Assembly: GCA_905221605.1 (NCBI GenBank)
Contig: CAJNDS010002131.1
Location: 432,001 to 496,000, forward strand
From: Symbiodinium natans
Taxonomy: Eukaryota > Sar > Dinophyceae > Suessiales > Symbiodiniaceae
Reading direction: 5' to 3'
DNA length: 64,000 nt
In this document: positions 44,424 through 54,725 of the stretch, piece after piece
Layout of the letters: the number at the start of each line of letters is the position of its first letter
Numbering within the stretch: position 1 is the stretch's first letter
The notes under the pieces: generated by a model
Told to the model about the DNA's origin: nothing
The model's input: the letters and a program-made list of their open reading frames with translations, nothing else
Databases searched by the model: none
Program-made: the position numbers and the translations under genes

Positions 44424-44440
44424 GTTCCTACACGTTAGTG
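44424..44440. repeat. 17-bp target-site duplication, right copy
   Basis: GTTCCTACACGTTAGTG, identical to 35519-35535; it marks the 5' end of the minus-strand insertion. Confidence 0.7.
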
Positions 44441-44929
44441 AATAAGCAGAGACTTGTGGTTGAGTGTGACGCTTCAGACAATCGGTCTGCCGGAAATAAA
44501 TGCAAGCAACAGGACTCTCGGATCTGGTTGCCGTAGGTGTGCAGTAGAGGCCTGTGTGGGGCAACACTCTGTAACAACGATGGGCCTACGGGGTTAGAGC
44601 GGCAAGCACAGATGCGCAGGGCAGATGGGAGGCAACCTACAGAGGAAATATTAAGGATGTCATGTGGAAAACCGAGCAATGGACCTTTTGAAGATGCTGC
44701 AACGGCCAGTCGCTGGAGATTTTTTCCTTTGCGCGCAACTGAGACGCAGAATGCTGCAACGACCAGATGTCATGCTTCTCCGCGCTCCTGGGATTTGTTG
44801 CAAATAAAGTTCAGAAGACCCTCGGCTGAGCCGCATGCCATCCTGCAAGCAACAATGCGCGTCCCACGACAAAGAGCCGATAGGGCGATGAACAAGCGCT
44901 TGGCTGCCTGATGTCGAAGACATAGTGAC
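44441..44929. other. Spacer between the insertion and the exons at 44930
   Basis: Weak overlapping ORFs only, with no family resemblance and no repeats noted. It is probably intronic or 3' flanking to the minus-strand gene at 44930-46736. Confidence 0.35.
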
Positions 44930-45239
44930 CTCTCCAAGGATTTGGTCGCGCTGGTCGATGTACCGCTGCAAGGCCTCGCCAGCCAAGAAGGTGTGCAGGA
45001 AGATGCCTGGTTCTGGGCGTAAAGCTGCACGCGCCCCGTGAAAGAGGCGGAGAGCTCACCCGAGCCTGCATGGCCCAGGAGCCGTTCAGCACCTCCGCCG
45101 TGACGTTGCCGCTGTTGACGGTGGACACCACCTGCAAATCTCCTGCGCCTGCACCCCTGTGCAGCCAATCTTTCTTCAAATCTTTTTTTTTGTATTCATA
45201 TGTATATTTATTATGTATATGTATATTTACATTGAAATA

Positions 45240-45270
<31 letters not shown>

Positions 45271-46736
45271 TTATATTTTTATATTTATATTTATATTTAT
45301 ATTTATATTTATATTTATATTTATATTTATATTTATATTTATATTTATATTTATATTTATATTTGTATGTTTATTTATTTGTTTATTTGTTTTTTTTATA
45401 TTAATATTTATAAGTATACTTATACATATGTGTATGTATGTATTCTTGTTGTGTTTTATATGTCTGTATACATCTCTATATATATATATATATACAGTAT
45501 GATGTCCATAAACTGCTACAGCTCCTAAACCTGAACATGTGTGGGTTGTTCAAAAGTCGGACTGCACTATGCATGTCGAAGCCCCTATAAAATGGGCTTT
45601 CATCTTCACCCCCAACCAATGTCAGTTCGCAAGAGTGGTAATACCAGCAACACGAAGAAGAGTACAAATAACACAGCAGTAGCAACAGCAACAGTCATAA
45701 ACCGCAATTTGGGATAGTAAGCAAAAAAGAAGAAGAGCAGGTAACCCTAAACCCTAAACCCTAAACCCTAAACCCGGTCTGGTGCCTTGTAGAAAAATAC
45801 GGGGGCTTGAGGTCGTGAGGGTTTCGGTTGCAGGGGGTAGTCCAAGACCGCGATCATATAAACTCGAGACGCCGAAAGCCAGTTCAACTGGCCCCTTACA
45901 TAATCACTCAAGAATACACCCAAAACCCTGCCTTAAGCATTAAAGGCCAAGCAACCTCGGCAAGCTGTTAAATGCAAAGCCGCAAATCCTGGAGCCGTAG
46001 TTCACCCCTGAACCAGACCCAAAACCAGAAAACCTACAAGCCCTAAACTAACGGCTACATCCCAAAACAAACGCAAAACACCCTTAAACCTTGAAGGCTG
46101 TGAGGCTCCCATACTCTTGGATCCCTCCAAAGAGCTCTGCTGTGGCGTTCAGCCACCACCCTGGCGTCGGCTCCCCATCCTTTCAAGGGCTTTTTAAGGG
46201 GGTGTAGGGTGTGGGGTGTAGGGTGTAGGGTTTAGGTTTAGGGTTTAGGGTTTAGGGTTTAGGGTTTAGGGTTTAGGGTTTAGGGTTTAGGGTTTAGGGT
46301 TTAGGGTTTAGGGTTTAGGGTTTAGGGTTTAGGGTTGAGGGTTTAGGGTTTAGGGTTTCGGGTTCAGGGTTTAGAATTTCGGGTTTCGGGTTAGGGATTT
46401 AGGGTTTAATGGTTAGGTTTAGGGTTAGGGGTTAGGGTTAGGGTTTGGGTTTAGGGTTTAGGGTTTAGGGTTTAGGGTTTAGGGTTTAGGGTTTAGGGTT
46501 TAGGGTTTAGGGTTTAGGGTTTAGGGTTTAGGGTTTAGGGTTTAGGGTGCAGGTTTTAGGGTTTAGGGTTTGGGGTTTAGGGTTTAGGGCGTTCTCCGCT
46601 CCTTGAAAAGGCAAATATTTCGATCCTTGAGTCTGTATTGGATAAACCCTAATGCTGCCGAGAAGCACCGTCTCATCCTCAACGTCAGCATCGGCACGGG
46701 GGAGCAGCCTCTGTGGCAGTCTCGCTGCAAAGCTCC
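44930..46736 (-). CDS. Partial multi-exon gene of unknown function
   Basis: Four exons were read on the minus strand. 46736-46648 reads [20 protein letters not shown]. 46179-46090 is exactly 30 codons ([19 protein letters not shown]). 45131-45060 is 24 codons ([19 protein letters not shown]). The last, about 45029-44930, reads [20 protein letters not shown]. Phases agree from the first to the third exon and junctions are AG-G and GT; the donors at 46647 (GTTTAT) and 46089 (GTTTAAGGG) resemble the telomere-like heptamer. Neither end was found. Missing 3' exons could lie beyond the retroposed insertion at 35.5-44.4 kb. No family recognised. Confidence 0.6.
45180..45755. repeat. AT-rich array plus dispersed repeat, copy 1 of an inverted pair
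   Basis: A (TA)n/(TTTATA)n stretch (45238-45366) leads into a unique ~260-bp unit (45495-45740, with GTCCATAAACTGC and CGCAATTTGGGATAGTAAGC), which ends directly in CCCTAAA repeats. The same arrangement occurs reversed at 58598-58930. Both copies keep a similar 71-75 codon ORF ([20 protein letters not shown] in this copy). This unit lies within an intron of the gene at 44930-46736. Confidence 0.85.
46200..46592. repeat. TTTAGGG array, about 50 units with variants
   Basis: GTGTAGGG-type units at the left grade into perfect TTTAGGG, then a variant zone (TTTCGGG, TTAGGG) and a second perfect stretch. Intronic in the gene at 44930-46736, antisense to it. Confidence 0.97.
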
Positions 46737-46744
46737 CTGCAGAA

Positions 46745-47320
46745 TGTCCACTTCTAGATGCTTTCGGCGGTGCTGCTATATTCCTTTCCTAGGAGGTATT
46801 GAAAAATTATTGGGCTTTGTAACTCAGGGCGAGGGATAGTTTGACTCTCGCAACTCCCTCAACGCAGGAATGGGTTCGGGAATTTGGCTTTGCTAAGTAT
46901 GCGCGTTTTGGGCCCTATGGGTCGATGAGAAGCTACAAGTAGCTCGGACCTGAAGCAATATGCCAGAAGAGCTCGGAGAGCACCCGCCACACCAGTGGCA
47001 AGGTGCAAAGGGAGTTGCGGATAGCATTCACAGCCCACAGCAGATCTAGACATGCTTGCACTCTCCACTGGAAGCAATTCAAGCGGCAGCCTCAACTTTC
47101 ACCTCAGCATGCCTCTGCCAGGGCAATTCCGAAACGAGGCTCTCTCCAGCAGCCGGGCGGGTGCAAAGTCGCAACCGCCCCAGCGGAGTCATGCGGAGTC
47201 AAGTCTCCAAGGGGCGCTCACTTTTTTGATTTGTTTCGAGCCATGTGATATGTGCCGGAGGCAGGCTTTTTCAGGAAGAGAGGGTGCAGTTGCGATCCAG
47301 TGCCAGCCCACAGTCCCACG
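46745..47320. other. Spacer upstream of the FAD monooxygenase-like gene
   Basis: No supported gene. It lies between two divergently oriented genes (minus at 46736, plus at 47321) and may hold both 5' regions. An in-frame upstream ATG at 47252 would add 23 residues to the monooxygenase, but they do not resemble the family. Confidence 0.35.
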
Positions 47321-48447
47321 ATGCCTTCTCGCACCGTTGCCATCATCGGATCTGGCTCCGCCGGAATAGTCGCGGCCCTTTCCATGAAGCGCGAGTTCGG
47401 TGAGGATGTCGACGTCCATGTCTATGCCCAGTTCAAGAGCTTCAACATGTCGCAAGGGGTTGAGCTCACCCTTGGTCCTCCTTTCCAGATTGTGATGAAG
47501 GCTCTGGGCCACGACGTGGAGGCGGTGATAAGGGAGTCCTCCTGCGAAAGCCGCACCAAGCACCTTCACTGGGATCACAAGCTGGAAGCCGTTCTGCCAG
47601 AGGGCGAGGGCGGCAAGAAAACACTCCGCTTTCCAACGGCGAGGAGGTGACGGGAGTTGACCTGGTCGTCGGCGCCGATGGGGTGCATTCTGCCGTCCGG
47701 AGGGCTTGCTTTGATGACGTGCCCGCGCGCCATGTTGGGGCCAACATCATCCATGGCATGATTCCTGGCGTCCCCGACATCCACCACAAAGATGCCTTCA
47801 ACATCGTGGTCGCGGCCACCTTTTCCCTGGTGAGTTCCGAGATCATCGACAGTGAGGGCAAGAGGATGACATGGTGGGCTCTTGTCCACACAGACCGCGA
47901 GAAGCATGACTCCCCCACGAGCTCCCCGAAGGCCTACCGCACTTTCTGGGAGTCCAAGGCGGACGTGCAAAAGCTTGCCCATGACCTCGTAGCTGAGGGC
48001 GACACGCTGCCAAAAACAGCTTTGACCCCAGAGGAGGGCTTCCGCTATGCCGGCTTCTTCCTGGACCGTGACCCAACCACCTTGAAGCAGTGGGGCAACG
48101 GCGAGATGGGTGCCGTGTGCATCGGCAACGCCGTGCAAGCAATCCAGCCCTGGGCCGGCATGGGTGCCTCCCTGGCAGCCGAGGACGCCTTCCTCCTGGC
48201 AAAGATGATCGCGAAGCATGGCTGGGACAAGCTCCAGGATGCCTTCGATGAGTTCCAGGCTCTGCAGCTCCCCCGCGTCCAGTTCTACAGGCAGCTCACC
48301 TTGAACAACGCGCCCCAGGGCATCATCTCGGAGGAGCTCATGGTCCCAGTAGAGACGGTGGTGGAGCAGTTCGGCGACCAGCGCTGCCTTGAGAAGTGCC
48401 CTGCGTGGAGTCAGTTCTGCGCGCACCTGCGCGTGATGTCGGCCTAG
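47321..48447 (+). CDS. FAD-dependent monooxygenase-like protein, frameshifted
   Basis: From ATG 47321 the protein reads MPSRTVAIIGSGSAGIVAAL, a Rossmann FAD-binding GxGxxG motif. The second frame gives GVDLVVGADGVHSAVRR (the DG motif of flavoprotein hydroxylases) and GAVCIGNAVQAIQPWAGMG, the GD-type FAD-ribityl motif with Asn for Asp, followed by EDA. It ends at TAG 48445-48447; total about 375 residues, near the usual 380-420. Such enzymes hydroxylate aromatic or similar substrates with NAD(P)H and O2; the substrate cannot be read here. The two halves are in different frames and meet at the TTT run at 47630-47632. No introns are seen, in contrast to its neighbours, which suits a retroposed gene. 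The early stop is either a sequencing error or a real inactivation. Confidence 0.8.
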
Positions 48448-49906
48448 AGTCGGGCCTAGAGTCTTCGAGTCGTAGAGATCTCAGAGGATTCTTAGAGGGC
48501 GTGCTAGATGCCGCCGCGTGGGTACATCCCCTTTACTCCGAGAAGGTCAGAGCTTTAGTTGTCTAGATCGGGGACGCGAAGGCGTTTAACCCTGATTTGC
48601 ACCACATCTGCGCTGGAAGCAGGACTTGCCTGCGCCACGCAGAGGCAGTGCAGAGGTCGTGCGTTGCGTATGCGACCTGAGGACAAACATGCCAGAGCCT
48701 TTGCAGCAAGAGAATCGCTTGAGCTACGATCATCCTGTGCTATGCTGTGCTCTTGTGTAAGCTCCTGCAGGGCCCGGCGACGTGCGGCAAACGGGCAAAG
48801 TCTGGAGCGGACCCCGGAGCCGAGGCAGAGCACTGCGGTGCTGTGTTGGCCTTCTGAGCTCGCTTTCTTTTGTGCTTCCTTGTGCGGCGTTGCATCGTTG
48901 CATGGCAGGCTGCTACCTCTAGGCCCCTGGGCCGGAAGCTGCTGCCGAAGGCGATGTCCAACTGGCCCAAGGCAGAAACAGTGCCATTGCAGTCCTGCAT
49001 TTCGCAGTGCGGCTTCCTGGAAGACCCGAAATGCCCTGAACTCTACTGTATTCTCCGAAGCTCCTAAACTCTGCACTCTGAGACCTGAACGAGAACGTGA
49101 CAAGTGGTCTGAAACCTTAAACTGCAGGCTCGAAAAGTCCCCAACCCCAGACGCTAGCCCCTGTGGTTTTGATCTTCTGCTTCATTACATGGTATCAGGA
49201 CAGTAGCCAGCGAATTGAAGTCAGCGTCAATATCTTCAACAGGGGGCTTCCGGGCTTATCATAGAAAACTGCGGGAAAAAAGGGAGACTGCCTCCAACTA
49301 TCCAGAATTCAGACCTTTACATTAGGGCTTTGGGGCCTTGACTCTTCAGCGACCCTTCTGAAGGACAATCAAGAATGGAGCCTTCCTAGATCCGATTTTG
49401 CGTGGCTGGGCACGATGCATGCAGAAATGTGCTTCCGAGTAGGAAACCGAAGCTGTCTGAAAGAATTTTCATGAAAGCCCTGCGCCCCACTCTTTCAGCT
49501 GCTACAGGCCCTTGAGTTTACGCTCTAGGGCCCAGGGTTTAGGGGCTCAGGGCTGAGGGTTCGGTCCCATGAAGTAACAGAAAAACAGAGCCAACCGCAG
49601 ACATCATAAACTTCCCCTAAGCCTCCCCTGATACCCATCGCAGATATTACCTACTACTTTTGGGGAGGGTTGGGGGCCCCTAAGCCCAAAAGCTGTATGT
49701 CTTGGCCCCCCAAAGGTTCGAAGAACCCGATTGGCACCTAAAGAGACATGGGAGTTCACGAACATCAGGGACCCCTTGTTCAGTCCCCAACCTTCTAGCA
49801 AAAGGACCCCAACAAGGTACCCCCACAAAATTCGGAGAACCCCCCCCCCCACAATTCGGGGACAGGGCTCAAGCTTCCCCAAGGCTTTCTGTGGCCCCCT
49901 GGAGCC
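48448..49906. other. Spacer, no supported gene
   Basis: Long overlapping ORFs at 48555-49206 on both strands lack domains and look compositional. A degenerate GGGTTTAGGGGCTCAGGG patch lies at 49530 and a copy of the GTAGGATTCCCTT repeat family at 49745-49850. Confidence 0.4.
49745..49855. repeat. Dispersed GTAGGATTCCCTT repeat, diverged copy
   Basis: CAGGGACCCCTTGTTCAGT is followed by AAAGGACCCCAACAAGGTAC and then a CGGAGAACCCCCC tail, the same block order as at 30905 and 50895. It ends about 50 bp before the ankyrin gene's ATG. Confidence 0.55.
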
Positions 49907-52900
49907 ATGGGCTGCTCCCAGGCATCGGAGGGCAGAGCCTGGGATGGCGTAGATGGCTGCACTGCCATGGTGCACCAGTGCTCCTTTCCCATGTACGTGG
50001 TCAAGGTCTCAGACTTTCTGGACATGGAGGGTGCTCCTGAGCCACACCACGTGTTGCGGCAGAAGGGCTTGCTTCACGAGTGGCAGATGGGAATGTTTGC
50101 CATCTTCGTCTCGCACCAATGGCTAGGCGCGAAGTTTCCGGACCCGTCTGGGCAGCAGATGACCGTGTTGCGGCATGCCCTACGGGCCTTCATAGACGGA
50201 TCTATGAAGGTGGAGATAGATCTCATGCGCACCTTAGGAGATCCAAGAGACACCACGAGCTACGAGCGCGTGGCCACTGGGTATATCTTCTTGGACTGGT
50301 TTGCGATTCCGCAGATTACCGAGAGAACCGATGGGGTCAATGATGATGCCACGAGATCAGATACAGCTCGAGCAGTTCAGAGCATTCCAGCCTATGTCGA
50401 AAGTTGCGACATGTTCGTGGCGCTCGTCCCGGACCTTGTTCACAGTGATACCGGGCTGCAATGCAACTATAGCACTTGGCTTTCTCGAGGCTGGGGGCCA
50501 TGGGATGCCGAGAAAGCTCAGTCGTCGCCAAGATAAGAGGGTTTAGGGTTTAGGGCTTAGGGTTTAGGGTCTAGGGTTCAGGGTTCGGGGGGAGGGGGAG
50601 GGTGGCGGTGAAGCTTGGGATAGGGCGCATGTAATGCCGGAAATAAGTTGCGAAAGGAGGGGGGGAGAAGAGAGACCAAGGACGAAGGAAAGGCTTGGTC
50701 AGAAAGAAAAGGAAGCAACGGTTGAGGCAGCCAGAAGTAACCCAACATGTAGCCCGGGGTTTAGGGTTTAGGGTTTGGGTTTTGGGGTTTAGGGTTTAGA
50801 GCTTCGGGAAAGCAACATTCCCAGATCGAAGAAGCATGTCCGTCGCCGTGCGGCTGCACGGTGGGCTTCGCTTCGTGAGCCACATTGGGGAATATACACC
50901 CTCAATTAGTAGAATTCCTTCTAATAAGGACCCCAATAAGGTACTCCGAAGCCCGGAAACCCCCAATACATTGGGGAATGTATTGCACAGCATGCGTGTT
51001 TTGGTTCTTGTTTAGCAACAATATTGGGGTAGATGTATATTGAGATACAGTAGTAGGATACGGATGCGGGGGTGCAAAGTTGAAGTTCTCGAGATGTAGG
51101 TGTTGGCTTTGCGAGGGAAGATTGAGAGAAAGGACAGATTTGAGAGATGGCTTGGCAGGGCAAGGGTTTAGGGTTCAGCATGCTTATTCAGACGAACAGA
51201 AATTTTTGCCAGTGCAGCAATGTGCCGTTGTACCTTAGGTATCGAAAAACTAATACATCTTGCTTGACAATAATAATGCAAAACATGTCTGTCTCGCCCC
51301 CTGAAGGCTGGTGTCGTGCGGAGCTGTGGTGTCGCGTGCTATCAAATCGTGAGGACACAAGGGTGATCCTGATCTTCTCGGGGAGGGAGGCGCTCTACAT
51401 CATGCCTCTTGGAGCCCAGTGGTGCCCTTTACCCTTTTTTCTTTTGGTTCTGGTTTCCTTTACAAAGTAGCCAACCAAAAAAAAAGGGGGTGCCCTTATT
51501 ATAATATGGTTCCTGGGCTGCTAAGGCCTACAGACTGGCAGAGGAGCCTGATCGCCGATGGCTTGTTCACCGTGGAGAGCGATCGTGCCGTGGTGATGAA
51601 TCTTGGGGAGACGGATTCTTGGCAGCCCAGTGGTGCCCCTTGCCCTTTTTTTCTTTTTTGGTTCAAGGGTTTCCCTTTATGCAGTAGCCAACCCCAACAA
51701 CGGGTGCCCTTCTTGTGCTCTGGTTACCGGGCTACCAAGGCTTTGAGGAGCAAGACGAAGCACTTGAATCAGTGGGGGCCCTTGACCGACTACCGCTTCC
51801 ACTTGGCACAGGAGCCGAGGTTGCTTGGTCAACGGCAAGGAGGCTTCAGTCTTCAGAGCTTCTTGCGGCACTTTAAGTTTCCGAGTCTCCAGAGCGCCGT
51901 GAAGCATGAAGGCGGCATGACGGGCATGCTGTGCGCAATCGTCGCTGGCGATGGTGACATCGTGCAAACCTTGGTCCGACATGGTGCGGATGTGAACGCA
52001 GGTGTCCGCGGTCTGGTGCATTTCGGGTACTCCGATTCTCTAACTCTGCTCATGGTTGCTGCTTATAACTCTCAAGAGCCGCAGATACTGTCCACACTCA
52101 TAATGGCACACGCAGATCCCAACCTGGCTTGCGTCTCCGAGACCGGGTCACGAGTGACCGCTGCAATGTTAGCAACACGACCTGGCCATGTACAGGTGTT
52201 ACTGGAGATGAAGGAAGCTAGGTAGGCCGTTGGGACATGTTGCATTTTTCCCTTGCTTGGTTTTAATAGAGGATCATACTTCAAAAATATTTTTTCAGAG
52301 GGTTTTTAGGGGGCCATCCTAGGCAGACTTCGCCGCGTCACCCCCGCTGACGGGCGCGGTCGGCGCGGCCTCGGCCAGCACGGTGAAGGCCATGTTGGAG
52401 GCCCGCTGTCACCCGGGCACCCTCGCTCAAAATGGCTGGGGGCCCCTGTACGGCCTGTGTTTCGCTGGCCGTTGCAATCCCGATGCCCCGGAGATCTTGC
52501 AGATGCTCCTGTCCGCGCGCGGCGACGCAAATGCTCCGGCCAAGCCGCAAGGGCTCCTCTACGATGAGTGCATGAAAGCGCAAGCTTGGGCTGCCCGCTG
52601 GGGGCTTGAGGGGTGCAGCGTCTACCAGCGTCACTTTGCGGTGCTTCAGTGTAACTTTAGATCCTTACCCTTTTTTGGGTTTATTGGGTTTCTTAACAAG
52701 GCAGCCAAGGTCAGATGGCCTCCTTTCCAGGGGCCACAGCGCTGTCGATTGCCGCCGTCACGGGCGACCAGAGGTTGGTGAAGCTGCTCTTGGAACATGA
52801 TGCCGAGCATCCCAGTAGTAGAGTAGTTAACCTTTAACCTTTTTTGGAATCCGCTTATAATCCCAAAGGTTAACTTTTAATTCCCCCAGGTTACTGGACA

Positions 52901-53003
52901 ACTAAGGCATCTTGCTAATGATCGGGGAGACATGCCGGAAGACCTGGCGAGGGCAGCAGGGCATACCGACCTGCTTCCCATACTGTCGACCTTCTCTGTA
53001 TAG
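49907..53003 (+). CDS. Ankyrin-repeat protein with long MGCS N-terminal region (dinoflagellate family)
   Basis: Seven exons with consistent phases: 49907-50489, 51307-51411, 51534-51613, 51740-52213, 52323-52650, 52709-52806, 52907-53003 (stop TAG). Donors are GC, GA, GA, GA, GT, GC. The protein, about 590 residues, starts MGCSQASEG, where Gly2/Cys3 may be acylated. Residues ~25-330 form a conserved dinoflagellate module (YVVKVSDFLDMEGAPEPH, FVSHQWLGAKFPDPSGQQ, GYIFLDWFAIPQITER, then WCRAELWCRVL). Ankyrin repeats follow (LCAIVAGDGDIVQTLVRHGA, LSIAAVTGDQRLVKLLLEHD), ending LARAAGHTDLLPILSTFSV. Ankyrin repeats bind other proteins; the partner is unknown. Four introns are related to each other. 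The family is known to me from Symbiodiniaceae genomes; its biochemical role is not established. Confidence 0.85.
50890..50970. repeat. Dispersed GTAGGATTCCCTT repeat in ankyrin intron 1
   Basis: TTAGTAGAATTCCTTCTAAT is followed by AAGGACCCCAATAAGGTACT and then GGAAACCCCC. It lies in the 817-bp first intron, which also holds TTTAGGG runs at 50540-50580 and 50757-50800. Confidence 0.7.
51412..51533 (+). mobile_element. Introner-like intron 2 of the ankyrin gene
   Basis: It begins GAGCCCAGTGGTGCCC and continues TTTACCCTTTTTTCTTTTGG. Near its end it has GGTTCCTGGGCTGCTAAG followed by GCCTACAG. It is clearly homologous to intron 3 over almost its whole length. Its ends form an inverted repeat: AGCCCAG against CTGGGCT. 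Confidence 0.75.
51614..51739 (+). mobile_element. Introner-like intron 3 of the ankyrin gene
   Basis: GCAGCCCAGTGGTGCCCC, then CCCTTTTTTTC, CAGTAGCCAACC and GGTGCCCTT, ending GGTTACCGGGCTACCAAG. Shared blocks occur in the same order as in intron 2. The inverted ends are TTGGCAGCCCAGT against the complement of ACCGGGCTACCAA. Confidence 0.75.
52651..52708 (+). mobile_element. Introner-like intron 5 (short relative)
   Basis: 58 bp with CCTTACCCTTTTTTGGG, GGGTTTCTTAACAA and the end GGCAGCCAAG, the middle blocks of introns 2 and 3. It lacks the GGTGCCC half. Confidence 0.5.
52807..52906 (+). mobile_element. Introner-like intron 6
   Basis: CCCAGTAGTAGAG at the start, AACCTTTTTTGG in the middle and GGTTACTGGACAACTAAG at the end match the ends of introns 2 and 3. 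GCAT occurs at both exon junctions (52807 and 52907), a possible target duplication. Confidence 0.6.
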
Positions 53004-53279
53004 GACCCAGATACTCAAACGACCGTGAGACCCTTACCTTTCTCCCGCTGGCAGCGCAGAATGTGCTAGATCAGGTTGGGATGGAAGTTGCGATTGGAGA
53101 AAATGTCCCGGCCAAGCTCATGGCCCTCCAGCTGCAGACCGCAGTAGTGCACAAGAATGTGAGATCGCACCTTCGTTGCTAGATTTGTTTTCCCTCTTCT
53201 TGTTTTCTCATGATCCCCGTAGAACTTGAGATGTAATAACTCGAAGCCCACAACCCGCAAGCCTCCCAAAGAAGATGCT

Positions 53280-53585
53280 TAGGGTTTAGGGTTTAGGGTT
53301 TAGGGTTTAGGGTTGAGGGCATGCTCAAAAAAAGAATGCTGGCTCAAGCACGACACGTGTGGTCGGCGTCATGGTCTGCCCTACGGACGTCTGCCCTGCG
53401 GCCGAGGCTCGGGGGGGCTGAGGGCTTAGGGTTTTAGGGGGTTTAGGGGTTTAGGGTTTTAGAGGTTTAGGGTTTTAGGGTTTAGGGTTTAGGGTTTTGA
53501 GGGTTTTAGGGGTTTTAGGGGTTTAGGGTTTAGGGTTTGGGGTTTGGGGTTTTAGGGGTTTGGGGTTTGGGGTTTTGAGTGCTGT
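53280..53585. repeat. TTTAGGG and GTTTTAGGG variant arrays
   Basis: Short perfect run at 53280-53315, then a mixed zone at 53425-53580 in which units lengthen to GGTTTTAGGGG. A possible plus-strand coding patch (MLKKRMLAQARHVWSASW) lies between them at 53318-53415. Confidence 0.85.
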
Positions 53586-53768
53586 GGGCAGAGGGTATCA
53601 GTTCTCCAGATGTATTCTTCCGCCTGTTCCCCCATCTCTTCCGAAACTTTGATCCCTCTCAGCCCCCAACTAAACCTGAACCTTAAACCCTAAACCCTAA
53701 ACCCTAAACCCTAAACCCTAAACCCTAAACGCCTTAAACTGGCCCAAGCACGGCCCGCCCCGGCATTT

Positions 53769-53908
53769 ATGCCGCGCCTCAAGTCCCGGCAGCGCCCCCC
53801 CAAGGCGGAGTCGAAGCGCGAACTGGTGCGCAGCTTCGCTCCCCTGGAAGATGCCGACCAAGAGTGCCTCATACTGCCGCCGCTCGTTCACCTTTGCCTT
53901 GCGAGCGG
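53769..53908 (+). CDS. Probable exon of an unidentified plus-strand gene
   Basis: The frame from ATG 53769 reads MPRLKSRQRPPKAESKRELV, continues as EDADQECLILPPLVHLCLAS and meets a GT donor at 53909 (GTAGGGAGG). Composition is coding-like: a basic N-terminus followed by a mixed segment. Whether ATG 53769 is the true start is unclear, since the frame is open upstream into the CCCTAAA repeats. Partner exons were not located. No family recognised. Confidence 0.4.
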
Positions 53909-53914
53909 GTAGGG

Positions 53915-54006
53915 AGGGAGAGAGAGAGAGAGAGAGAGAGAGCGGGAAAGTGGGAGAGAGAAAGTGGGAGAGAGAGAGGGAGAGAGAGAGAGAGGGGGGG
54001 GGGGGG
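53915..54006. repeat. (GA)n array with GGGAAAGT interruptions and a G-run
   Basis: GAGA units interrupted by GCGGGAAAGTGGGAGAGAGA modules and ending in about 14 G. It directly follows the donor of the exon at 53769-53908, so it starts that intron. Confidence 0.9.
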
Positions 54007-54118
54007 TGGGCGCGCCGCGGCGCAGGGGTTTCCCATGCCCAAGAGAAGGCAAGAGTAAGAGAGAGGGGGCTTCGGTTGCCCCAAACTTCGACCCAAAACC
54101 TTTAACAGTCCTCTAATA

Positions 54119-54190
54119 GGGATTATAGTACCCGTTGTTATTGTAATCCATATTAAGGGCTTTTAGTATGAGGGGGAACATCCCAATCCG
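54119..54190. repeat. GGGGGAACATCCCAA family, right half
   Basis: It has AGGGATTATAGTACCC, ATTAAGGGCTTTTAGTATGA and the end GGGGGAACATCCCAA, matching the right half of the 107-bp element at 14641-14747. The left inverted end is missing. Confidence 0.6.
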
Positions 54191-54379
54191 AAACCTTCGA
54201 GCCTACATAGCTTTTGAGACCCGCACTTCAAGAGTTTCAAGGCTTAGGGGTTATGTCGGGGTTATTCCCCACATCTTTGTGTGGGGTTCTTACTTTTGGG
54301 GCTCTCCCGCCTCCTCCTCCTTCTCCTTCTTCTCCTCAGTCTCTTCCTCATCTTATCTACAGGTGCCGCTTGTGCTATC

Positions 54380-54725
54380 ACGCACGGACTCGACTCACCC
54401 ACACAGCACACACTCACTCATCACTTATCACTCACTCAGTCTCACGCACGCGCACACACACACACAACCAACACACACACACACACACACAGTGCGCCAC
54501 TCATCTCATCTGCCGCTTGCACAGGCTCGACTCACCCACACAGCACATACTCAGTCATCAGTTATCATCACTCACTCACTCACTCACTCAGTCTCATGCA
54601 CTTGGGGGCCCTGTGCCGGCCGCGTGCGCGCGTGGGGGGGCAGGCGGCACTCACACTTACGCACTCACCCGCTCACCCCCCCCCCCCCGCTCACTCGCTT
54701 ACGCCCTCACTCACTCATTCGTATT
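54380..54725. repeat. CACT/CA-rich tandem duplication
   Basis: A block starting CGACTCACCCACACAGCACA occurs at about 54389 and again at about 54528. In each copy it is followed by CTCACTCA runs and GTCTCA, a ~140-bp duplication diverged by indels. CA, CACT and C-runs fill the remainder. The long ORFs across it are low-complexity artefacts. Confidence 0.8.

Noticed and set aside
45070-45528. 152-codon plus-strand ORF rich in Tyr/Ile
   Set aside because: It is a translation of the AT-rich hexamer array.
48555-49206. 215-codon plus ORF and 182-codon minus ORF
   Set aside because: They overlap almost completely, lack domains and flanking splice logic, and have Arg/Ser/Cys-rich composition typical of non-coding GC-rich DNA.
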